A stretch of DNA of 64,000 bases, from positions 186,001-250,000 of the forward strand of contig NZ_NIWT01000001.1 of NCBI RefSeq assembly GCF_002236115.1. Direction: 5' to 3'. A model generated the notes under the pieces. That model was not told the DNA's origin. It ran no database searches and saw nothing but the letters and a program-made list of their open reading frames with translations. This DNA comes from Pseudomonas jessenii (GTDB lineage: Bacteria > Pseudomonadota > Gammaproteobacteria > Pseudomonadales > Pseudomonadaceae). Made by a program: the position numbers and the translations under genes. Positions within the stretch are counted from its first letter, which is position 1; each line of letters starts with the position of its first letter. Positions 52,420 through 62,000 of the stretch are shown piece after piece.

Positions 52420-54061
52420 AGACACGCTCCTTGAAGAGGTCGATACCAATACGCTGATAGGTGTCGATGAAGCGTTCGTCTTCGGTACGTTGTTCGATGT
52501 ACACGTCGATCAGCTTTTCGATCACGTCAGGCATGGCTTCCTGGGCAAAGGACGGGCCGAGGATCTTGCCCAGGCTGGCGTCACGGCTGGCGCTGCCGCC
52601 GAGGGAAACCTGATAGAACTCTTCGCCTTTCTTGTCCACCCCCAGGATGCCGATGTGGCCGACGTGGTGGTGACCACAGGCGTTCATGCAACCGGAGATG
52701 TTCAGGTCCAGTTCGCCGATGTCGAACAGGTAGTCCAGGTCGTCGAAGCGGCGCTGGATCGATTCGGCGATCGGGATCGACTTGGCGTTGGCCAGGGAGC
52801 AGAAATCACCGCCCGGGCAGCAGATGATGTCGGTCAGCAGACCGATGTTCGGCGTGGCGAAACCTTGCTCGCGCAACTCGCCCCACAGGGCGAACAGCTT
52901 CTCCTGCTCGACGTCGGCCAGGATGATGTTCTGCTCGTGGGAGGTGCGCAGTTGACCGAAGCTGTAGCGGTCGGCCAGGTCGGCCACGGCGTCGAGCTGT
53001 TTGTCGGTGATGTCGCCCGGTGCAACGCCGGTTGGCTTCAGGGACAAGGTCACGGCCACGTAGCCTGGCTTCTTGTGGGCCAGGGTGTTGCGCACGCGCC
53101 AGCGGGCGAAGCCCGGGTGCTGCTGGTCGAGCTCGGCCAGGGCGGCGGTCTGGTTGCCCAGCGCCTTGTAGTCCGGATCGACGAAATGTGTGGCGACGCG
53201 CTGCACTTCGGCTTCGGTCAGCGTGGTCTGGCCACCGCGCAGGTGCTCCATTTCCGCATCGACTTTCTGCGCAAAGACTTCAGGCGTCAGCGCTTTGACC
53301 AGGATCTTGATTCGCGCCTTGTACTTGTTGTCGCGACGGCCATAGCGGTTGTAGACCCGCAGGATGGCGTCGAGGTAGCTCAACAGGTCTTGCCACGGCA
53401 GGAATTCATTGATGAACGCGCCCACCACCGGCGTACGACCCAGGCCACCGCCGACAAGTACGCGAAAGCCCAGTTCGCCGGCTGCGTTGTGCACCGGCTC
53501 AAGGCCGATGTCGTGGACTTCGATGGCGGCACGGTCGGAAGTCGAACCGTTGACGGCAATCTTGAATTTGCGCGGCAGGTAGGCGAATTCCGGGTGGAAC
53601 GTGGTCCACTGGCGGACGATCTCGCACCATGGGCGCGGGTCGATCAGTTCGTCGGCGGCGACACCGGCAAACTGGTCGGTGGTGACGTTGCGCAGGCAGT
53701 TGCCGCTGGTCTGGATCGCGTGCATCTGCACGGTGGCCAGTTCAGCGAGAATGTCCGGAATGTCTTCCACGGCCGGCCAGTTGAACTGCACGTTCTGCCG
53801 GGTACTGATGTGGGCATAGCCCTTGTCGTAGTCGCGGGCAATCCTGGCCATCATTCGCATCTGGCGCGAAGTCAGTTGGCCGTAAGGCACGGCGACTCGC
53901 AGCATAGGCGCGAAACGCTGGATATAAAGGCCATTTTGCAGGCGCAGGGGGCGGAATTCTTCTTCGCTCAGCTCGCCTGCCAGATAGCGTCGGGTCTGAT
54001 CACGGAACTGCTTGACGCGGTCCTCGATGATCCGCTGATCGTATTCGTCGTATACGTACAT
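52403..54061 (-). CDS. cysI: sulfite reductase hemoprotein (CysI-type)
   Basis: A 552-aa siroheme/[4Fe-4S] reductase with two ferredoxin-like half domains and the cluster ligands in CCPGGDFCSLANAKS and GCMNACGHHHVGHIG. It reduces sulfite to sulfide in cysteine synthesis. ATG 54061 (MYVYDEYDQR) with AGGACT is the chosen start; the frame is open about 100 bp further. Co-transcribed with DUF934. The intergenic region upstream also holds a small divergent membrane peptide gene. Confidence 0.94.
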   Translation of the reverse strand: MYVYDEYDQRIIEDRVKQFRDQTRRYLAGELSEEEFRPLRLQNGLYIQRFAPMLRVAVPYGQLTSRQMRMMARIARDYDKGYAHISTRQNVQFNWPAVEDIPDILAELATVQMHAIQTSGNCLRNVTTDQFAGVAADELIDPRPWCEIVRQWTTFHPEFAYLPRKFKIAVNGSTSDRAAIEVHDIGLEPVHNAAGELGFRVLVGGGLGRTPVVGAFINEFLPWQDLLSYLDAILRVYNRYGRRDNKYKARIKILVKALTPEVFAQKVDAEMEHLRGGQTTLTEAEVQRVATHFVDPDYKALGNQTAALAELDQQHPGFARWRVRNTLAHKKPGYVAVTLSLKPTGVAPGDITDKQLDAVADLADRYSFGQLRTSHEQNIILADVEQEKLFALWGELREQGFATPNIGLLTDIICCPGGDFCSLANAKSIPIAESIQRRFDDLDYLFDIGELDLNISGCMNACGHHHVGHIGILGVDKKGEEFYQVSLGGSASRDASLGKILGPSFAQEAMPDVIEKLIDVYIEQRTEDERFIDTYQRIGIDLFKERVYAANH

Positions 54062-54354
54062 ATAAGTCCTGTTCTCAGGCTTGGGCCGGTCGGAAACAGC
54101 GGCGTTTTTTGGCTTGCTGGCGTCCGATAATACCTCGGCAATTCTGCGCGCACGGCCGCGCACTCCCTACGGAGCCGGGGCACGATACCAGTTTGCAGTT
54201 ATGCGTAAAAGTGATGTTTGAGCATATGTAAAGAACCAAATCGACTAATGAGGGGCGCTGTTACAAAGACCCTGTTTGTGATGCGGGCAATCGTCGTCTT
54301 TACTCTGCTCGAGTCTTTATGCAATCACCGATAAAACCGACAAGAGGCGATGCA

Positions 54355-54468
54355 ATGAGCAACCCAACCAAAGCACGGAAAAGCGATAGCACCGTTGATG
54401 CATGGGCCATTTTGTTCCTGATCATTCTGGTCGTGGGGACCGCGGTATTCTGGGTCAGTCATCAGTAA
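54355..54468 (+). CDS. 37-aa single-pass membrane peptide
   Basis: MSNPTKARKSDSTVD is followed by one hydrophobic helix (AWAILFLIILVVGTAVFWVSHQ, residues 16-37). CAAGAGGCG sits 8-13 bases before the ATG. Basic N-terminus inside, very short C-terminus outside is likely. It is too short for routine ORF calls but has a clear helix and ribosome site. Function unknown; small single-pass peptides of this kind often tune membrane enzymes. Confidence 0.6.
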   Translation: MSNPTKARKSDSTVDAWAILFLIILVVGTAVFWVSHQ

Positions 54469-54546
54469 GCGACCCCGTCCGGGCCCGGTTCCGACGATTG
54501 TCTGACAAAAACCGGAAAAGTCGCCGTTTTACGGACGTTCGCTGGC

Positions 54547-54552
54547 TATAAT
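54547..54552 (+). promoter_or_regulatory. -10 element of the binding-protein gene
   Basis: Perfect TATAAT in GCTGGCTATAATGCGCGG, 32 bp before the start; the -35 region is poor. Confidence 0.55.
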
Positions 54553-54584
54553 GCGCGGCGAATTTCCGGGGGCTCGGACGACAC

Positions 54585-55670
54585 ATGTTGAAGTTTCTAA
54601 GTGGTGTATTACTGGCGCTGGGCATGGTCGCGGGACCGTGCGCTCAAGCGGCGTCAGTGCTGTTCCTTAACCCGGGAACCACCAAGGAAGCTTTTTGGGT
54701 CAGTTACTCGCAGTTCATGCAGGCCGCCGCCAGGGATCTGGGCATGGACCTGCGGATCCAGTACTCCGACCGGGTGCCTGAAAACATCATCAAGCAGGCG
54801 CGCGAAGCCCTCCAGGGACACAATCGTCCCGACTACCTTGTGTTCGTCAACGAACAATCCGTTGCCCCCGAAGTGCTGCGCCTGGCACAAGGCAGCGGGG
54901 TGAAGTTGTTTCTGGTCAACAATGCCTTGACTGTGGATCAGGTAAAACTGCTCGGCGCCCGACCCGACAAGTATCCCGACTGGATCGGCAGCCTGGTGCC
55001 CAACGATGAGGAGGGCGGCTACCTGATGCTCAAGGAGTTGATTCGGTTGCATCCCCCGGTGGCCCCGGGCCAGATGATTGACCTGCTGGCTTTTTCCGGT
55101 TTGAAGGTCACGCCGTCGGCGCAGTTGCGTGAGAAGGGCATGCGTCGGGCGCTGGCCGAACACCCGCAAGTGCGTTTGCGTCAGTTGGTGTATGGCGGCT
55201 GGACACGTCAGCGCGCGTATGAGCAAGCCAAGCTGTTGTTCACGCGTTATCCGCAGACTTCACTGGTGTGGGCGGCCAACGACGAAATGGCGTTTGGCGT
55301 CATGCAGGCGTATGTCGAATCGGGCGGTGTTCCGGGCAAGGATGCATTGTTCGGCGCCATCAACAATTCACCCGCAGCATTGCAAGCGCTGCTCGACAAC
55401 CGCCTGAGCGTGTTGCTGGGCGGGCATTTCACCTTGGGTGGCTGGGCACTGGTTGAACTGCATGACTATGACCAAGGGGTCGACATCAGCCAGTACGGCG
55501 GTCGGGACCGACAACTTCCGCTGTTGCAACCGATTAACCGAGCGCAAGCCAAACAACTGCTGGCGTTGGGCAGCGCACGGAATTTCGGGGTGGATTTCCA
55601 CAAGCTGTCGGCGAAGGGGCGACCAGCGTCCTACCGCTATCCGTTCAGCCTGCAAATCCTGATGCACTGA
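54585..55670 (+). CDS. stand-alone periplasmic substrate-binding protein (LacI/ribose-type)
   Basis: A 361-aa protein with signal peptide (cut after CAQA) and a type I periplasmic-binding fold (SVLFLNPGTTKEAFW..., SLVPNDEEGGYLMLKEL, VWAANDEMAFGVMQAY). No permease or ATPase is adjacent, so it may serve a chemoreceptor or sensor rather than an importer. In Pseudomonas such orphan proteins sit beside signalling genes. Ligand unknown, perhaps a sugar or autoinducer-like molecule. Confidence 0.9.
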   Translation: MLKFLSGVLLALGMVAGPCAQAASVLFLNPGTTKEAFWVSYSQFMQAAARDLGMDLRIQYSDRVPENIIKQAREALQGHNRPDYLVFVNEQSVAPEVLRLAQGSGVKLFLVNNALTVDQVKLLGARPDKYPDWIGSLVPNDEEGGYLMLKELIRLHPPVAPGQMIDLLAFSGLKVTPSAQLREKGMRRALAEHPQVRLRQLVYGGWTRQRAYEQAKLLFTRYPQTSLVWAANDEMAFGVMQAYVESGGVPGKDALFGAINNSPAALQALLDNRLSVLLGGHFTLGGWALVELHDYDQGVDISQYGGRDRQLPLLQPINRAQAKQLLALGSARNFGVDFHKLSAKGRPASYRYPFSLQILMH

Positions 55671-55676
55671 GCCGTT

Positions 55677-55895
55677 TCAGATCCCTGCCAGCAGCAACAC
55701 CAGTTTGACGATGCCAAACAGCGTCAGGGCAAACACCGTGGTGAACAAAATCCCCAGGATCACGAAATGACTGGGCTTGCCGTGGGTAAAATCCCGCGCC
55801 CGGTTCTTGTTGCTCTGCACTCCGAACGCTGCCGCCATGACACTGTGCAACATCTGCCAGAAGGTTGGCGGCTTGTTGTCGACCGGATCGTCCAT
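55677..55895 (-). CDS. DUF2970 small membrane protein
   Basis: A 72-aa protein with central PTFWQMLHSVMAAAFGVQSNKNRARDF and one C-terminal membrane helix (residues about 48-70), the DUF2970 pattern. Start ATG 55895 has a GAGGG nearby. Convergent with the binding-protein gene. Function unknown. Confidence 0.88.
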   Translation of the reverse strand: MDDPVDNKPPTFWQMLHSVMAAAFGVQSNKNRARDFTHGKPSHFVILGILFTTVFALTLFGIVKLVLLLAGI

Positions 55896-55977
55896 AAATC
55901 CCTCGCCTGTCAGTAAGTCCTCAGAGCATAGACAATCTGCCGGCCAGTGGTGCGGCCGGCCTGCGAATCGACGCATT

Positions 55978-56006
55978 TTGAAATCAGTCTGGGCCGATGC
56001 GATAAC
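55978..56006 (+). promoter_or_regulatory. candidate promoter of the giant NEL gene
   Basis: TTGAAA (55978-55983), a 17-base spacer and GATAAC (56001-56006), 65 bp before the ATG. Confidence 0.4.
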
Positions 56007-56070
56007 TATCTACCGCAGATACGGTTCACTGAAATGATGTTCTGTCGTTCCATTTTTCAGGAGCGACACA

Positions 56071-59000
56071 ATGTCTACCCATCCCCCCTCTGTGCCCCGT
56101 CAACCTCTGGTTGCGGGCCAAACCAGCATTCACCGCGAACTACTTGAACAGCTGACGCCTGATTGGTTGGTCGATGCCACGCCGCAGCGGCGGGCGGCCA
56201 TAAAAGCCAGCGGCTCGCTCGCGCCGAACTGGTACACGCGAGCCTCCCGCGAGCAACAGCAGGCACTGAAAGACCGTTTCAACGACAGCCTGGTTTGCCA
56301 GACCCTGCTCGACAAAACCATGTCGTCGCTGCCAGATGCCGAAAGCTTTGCCGAGCCGATACTGCAAAAGGCGCTGAAGGATCAGTTCGGGGTCGAGGCC
56401 GATGTCAACAAAACCCTGGTGTGCCTGAGGCGAGCGCTGGAAGTCAGCGATCTTGAAATCGAGATCAGCACATTCGAGGTGATGAAGCTTTCGTTGTTGC
56501 AGGCGGCACTGCATAACTTCGAAGCGTCCGAATGCGAGGCGGGCGCCTTTCATCGCGGGTCGGGCTTTGTAGTCGAGACTTCCACGCCTGGTACGTTCGA
56601 GGTCACTGCCCTCAACATGTCGGTCACGCAATTCCTCTCACTCTGCCGCAAGCTGGATATCGGCGCGCAGTATCAAACCCGTGTCGAGGCGTTTTTCCAG
56701 GCAACGGCTGCGCAGAAGAAATCGACAGTGTCCGAGCAATTCATTGCCAGTCAGAAAGCGGCAATGAGAGCAGCCGCTGAATTGGCGCTGCTGAAAAAAG
56801 ACATCGAATCCGACGATTACGCAATGATCCTTTCGGTGGTTAATGGCGAGGTCCATCCCCGTGTAGGCAGCAGGCCAGTCTGGTTTCGTGACCTGAACCT
56901 GATGAAGCGCAGGATGACGGGCTGCGTCGTGTTCAGCATCAGTGAACAATATCGCTATACCAGCGACTACATCGTCTACATTCCCCACGATCCCGAGCAC
57001 CCGCTCAAACGCTATACCTCTGAGCAGCTGCGTGAAGAATTCAAGCGTCAGTTCACCGCCCAGGACGCATTGCCCGCCAGTGGCAGTGGGCCGACCGCCC
57101 ACCAGCGCTTTTTCAGCCAGTTCGTCGCCTACGCCGACCGCCCTTATTACTTCAGCCAGTTCACCCGCAAGGCCGCCGACTCTCCGACTGATCCTTTGCA
57201 TTCATTCTGGTTGAAGGTCCTCCAGTACGTGCCCCCGTTGTCGTCCGTCGCCCGCATCAAAGAGCTGCCGCCAGAACCTGCGGGCAAACGTGAGTCGGTC
57301 GAAGATCCTTATCTCAATCCATTCGGGATGATTCGCGAAGGCGTGGCGGGCATCTGGTCCGCCAACAGTGATCTGTGGACTTATCTCTACGAGCAAAACC
57401 GCAAGAAAGTCATCGCCGACGCACGCAGCCATGCGGTGCCCACGGCGGACGTCGATGCGCGAGTGCGGGCGCAAAAGCTCAATCATCTGCTGGAATTAGG
57501 CATGCTGGGCCTGAACATGGTGTCGATGTTCGTGCCGGTGCTGGGGGAGATCATGCTGGCGGTCATGGCGGGTCAGCTGCTGTACGAGTCGTTTGAGGGG
57601 GCGATCGAGTGGAGTGAAGGAGATCGAACGGCGGCCAAGGCGCACCTGGTCGATGTGGCCGAGAATCTGGCACTGGCCGCGGTGATGGCCGGTGCGGGCA
57701 AAGGCTTGGCCAAGCTGACGGCGGTGAAACCCGAACCGCTGGTCGAGCGCCTGCAATCCATCAAGCGCGACGACGGCAAAACCCGCTTATGGAAACCTGA
57801 CCTGAGCGGTTACGAACGCAACCTCATCCTGCCTCGCCATTCAGTCCCTGATGCGTCGGGGCTGCACCGGATAAATGGCAAAACCTTCATTCGGCAGGGT
57901 GGCAAGGTCTACGAAACAACCTTTGACCCTTCGCTGAAGAAATGGCGCATTCGGCATCCGACGGATACCAGCGCCTGGCAACCCATACTCGAACACAACG
58001 GGCACGGCGCCTGGCGCCATGCGCTGGAGCGTCCCCGGACCTGGGATCGGCTGACACTGCTGCGGCGCATCGGCCATATCACCGAGGCTTTTTCCGATGA
58101 GCAACTGCTCGACATCGCCGAGGCCTGTGGTGTCGAGGACAATGCCTTGCGCAAGATGCACATGGATCATCTTGCGCCGCCGCCGGAGCTGTCCCACGCC
58201 TTGCGGCTGTTCGAAGCCGACCCCGGCATTGGCGGACCACTGCTCGAAAAATTGCAACGCGCCAGCCCGGGGCTGAGTAATGCCGCCGCTCGCAGGGTTC
58301 TGCTCGATGCCAATGCCGAAGAGCTCACCCGCCTGAAAACAACGAGTCGAATTCCCCTGAAAATGCTGGAGGAGGCCCGTTGGTATGCACAACAGGGGCG
58401 TCAGGCCCGGGCTTTCACTGGCCTGCGCATGGAATCCGCGCTGTCCGCTGACAGCCGGTGGCTCGCACTGCATGCCCTGGAAAAAATGCCGGGGTGGTCC
58501 GGCGAGGTGCGGCTGGAGATTCGCGACGGCCACATCGAGGGTCCGCTCATCGACGGCATTGGTAGCGAGGCCGCGACAATCCGTAAGTACGTGGTTAAAA
58601 ACGGCCCGTCCTATCAGGCATTTGATGAGCGTGGCGAGACGCTCAATGGCGTGCCCGCCACCGGCGATAACTTTTACGCCTCGATCATGCACGCATTGCC
58701 CGATGAATCCCGTCGCGCATTGGGCGTTCCACACGTGGGCCAAAGCGTCGATCTGAAGCAGGCTGTCATCGACTCGGCCTTCGAGCATCGGGCGCAATTG
58801 TCGCAAATGCTGGAACAGCGCAGCGGTAACGGCAAGGCGTTCAAGCCGCCCGTACGCGTAACGGAGCGTCGGGTGGGCTACTACGCCAGCGGGCGCGGGC
58901 AAGGTTTGAATCCCTCTCTGGTGTCGCGGGTACAGGACGTGTATCCGGCGCTGACGGATCAGCAGGCCAATGGGTTTATCCTGGCGCAGCTGCGCACGGG

Positions 59001-62000
59001 TAAAACCGATGCACAGATTTATAGCCTCCTGCAGGAGCGTATGCGCGAGTGGGAGACCCTCGAGGCGACGCTCGATCAATGGGTCGGCGAGCCGATAGCG
59101 GGTTCTGTCCTGGAGTCGATGCTCGGAGGCAAGGCCTCGGTCGCGCAGAGCCTCAAGCAATCCTGGCGTAATTCGCCGCTGGCCGGGGAGCATCCGCGCT
59201 ACAGATTGCTTGAGTTGGTCTGTGACGACCCGATCCCTGCGCTGTCGGCGGACTTCTCCCATGTGGGTGATCTGTATGTCCGGGGGCGAAGCATCACCGA
59301 CGCCAATGTCGATGCGTTGTTGGCGAATTTTCCCAAGCTCAAAAGACTGCGGATCAATGCCACGGGCAACGATTTCAGCACCGTGCCCCAAGTGCTGAGC
59401 AGCATGCCGGACCTCAGGGGGCTGAGCCTGTATTCAGCCGCGCCCTTCGCCGCAGACATGCCGTCGAGACTGGGTGCGTTGACGGCGCTCGAGGAGCTCA
59501 GCGTGTATTCAACCTGGGGCGTTCCCGTGCCGTTGGACGTAAGCCGGCTGCGCAATCTGCGTCTGCTCGACGTGATCGCGCCGTCAATGGATCAGTGGCC
59601 AACCGGGGTTCTGGAACTGCCCCGTCTTGAACGTCTGAACCTCACCGGGACAGCCATCAGTACATTCCCCGAAGGCATTTTCGAAGGGCATGAAAAACTC
59701 TGGTCCGGGTTGTCGCTGGATTGGTCGAACATGCCGCGCCCAAACTTCAAGCAGGCCTATGAGTATCTCCGGCGTCAGCCCCGGCACCTTGTTGATCTGG
59801 AAGAAATGGTCAGGGATTACTGCAAGGGCGAGTTGAAACGTCTTGCTGAAGGCATCAATGACCCGTCCGCGGGATTATTCAATCAATTTGTCGAACAGTG
59901 GCAAGACGCAGGGGCGAGATTCGACGCCGTCGAAGCATTGAGTGAGCAGCATCATCAGCTCAACCGGCATCTTGAGGACTGGTCCCAACGCGCGCTGCGA
60001 ATGCCTGCAGCGGCCAACGAAATCATCGGGCGTACATGGACGGCAGATGCCCTGAGAATCTGCTGGCGCAATGGCGCATTCAAACGCTACGGCTCGACGA
60101 CCGATGCTTCGGTACTGGATCTGCCGAGCCTGGCGTTGAGCGAGTTTCCAGAATTGCCGGACGGTGCCTTCCCTGAAGTACGAACCTTGTATCTGAAGGG
60201 TAATAGTGCCCCCGTCGAGCAGACTCGCAAGTTCGTCCGCGGTTTTCCCGGGCTTGAAAAACTCGACGTGAGTGGCAGCGGTTTGACCGAAGTGCCCTTT
60301 GCGCCCGGTGATCTTGAAAAACTGACTGATCTGGATCTTTCCAATAACCGGATTGTTGGCGACGCCGGGGTTCAGCAGGCTTTTGATGGATTGCAGGCAC
60401 TGCAATACCTGGACTTGAGCAACAACCCGTTGAATACCTTGGATGTCAGTGCAATGACCCGCCTCAAGTCCTTGAATCTAAGTGGCACGGCGCTGCAAGA
60501 ATGGCCGACCGGGGCACAGGAGCTGCCAGAGCTGTATTGGATGGACTTGCGGGATAGCAAGGTCAACGCGCTGCCGGAGCCGCTTGCGGATGAGATGCTG
60601 CTCAAGGCCAACCTCACGGGCACACCTTTAACCTCTCAAGCCGTCGCCATGCGCAACGCAGCCCGGCATCGAATGGAAATGGCCAAAGGTCTTCCGGCCG
60701 GCGCGCTGGAACGGTTCGACCTGGAGCAGGTGCCACAGGATTTCCCGCCGTTCGAAAGCGCCAGTTCGATCGCACGTCAATTGTTGCCGCTGTCGGAAGT
60801 CCCGGCGGGAGAAGGGGTTGCGGTTTTGACAAAGCGCCTGCAACGGCTGAAACCGACACTCGCCGATGATGACGCCTTGCAAATGATCGAACAGATGCAG
60901 GGCAGCGAAGCTGCGAGCGTGAAAATTGGCGAATGGGAGAAAACCTATGAAACGCTCACGCGCCAATTGAATGGCTGGCTGTTTACCCGGGGATCTCGCG
61001 GAAACGGCTGGATGACATCTTCCAGCATTCGCAGGCAGGCTGCCTTGCGGATCGTCGAATGCTGGCAAAAAGGTCTGAGCAGCACGGGCGCGGTGGCTGA
61101 TGCGGTGCTGGATCTGAACGGTCTGCAACTGGGCGACCTGCCTGAGGTGCCGGCATCGTTCGAGCATGTCGGCACGTTGAAACTGACGAGCGTAAAACTT
61201 ACCCGGCAAGGTTCCGACGGGTTCCTCAAGGCCTTTACCCGCCTGAAAACCCTGGACCTCAATGGCAATGGGCTGGATGGCGTTCCAGAGCCGGTCTGTG
61301 ACATGGACAGGCTCGAGCGTCTGGAGTTGTCCTCGAACCGGATGGACGATGCCGAGCTGCTGTATGCCGCATTGAGTAATCTGGAGTGTCTGCGCTGGCT
61401 GGACTTGAGCTACAACGAACTGGATACCTTTGATATCGGCGTTTTCGAGCTATTGGAGACGCTGGATCTGCGCAACAATAATTTGACCGAATGGCCGGAC
61501 GGGGTGTTCGACAGCCAGCACCTTGGCACGCTCAATCTCAGTGGCAATGACATCACGTCGATCCCCGAACAGGCCCTGAGTGGCGACCATGACGTTTTGA
61601 CGGCCGGTACGGATTTGAGCGACAACTTCAACCTGTCGCTTGAGAGCCTTGAACGACTCAGGGATTACCGTGAAGCGGGTTTCCACGACAGGGTGCTGGG
61701 GATCTCGCGGGCCGATCTTGACGAGTTGATCGATGACGCCAACGGCGATGGCGACGATAGCAGTGAAGGCATCGATACGGATGAGGAACTGCCTGAGACT
61801 GAGCCGGATACCGAACAAAAAACACCCTGGTTAACCCATCTTCCTCCCGAGGAAGTGGCCAGTAAAACCGGGATGTGGAATCAACTCGCGGCGGAACCGG
61901 ACAATGCGGCGTTCTTTCACCTGCTTTCGCGACTGCAGGATACGCAGGAGTTCAGGGTGGCAAACGCCGATCTGACGCGGCGGGTCTGGACGGTCATTGA

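Noticed and set aside
57841..59391. 516-codon minus-strand ORF inside the NEL gene
   Set aside because: No domain pattern and inside a continuous 2192-codon gene with LRR periodicity.
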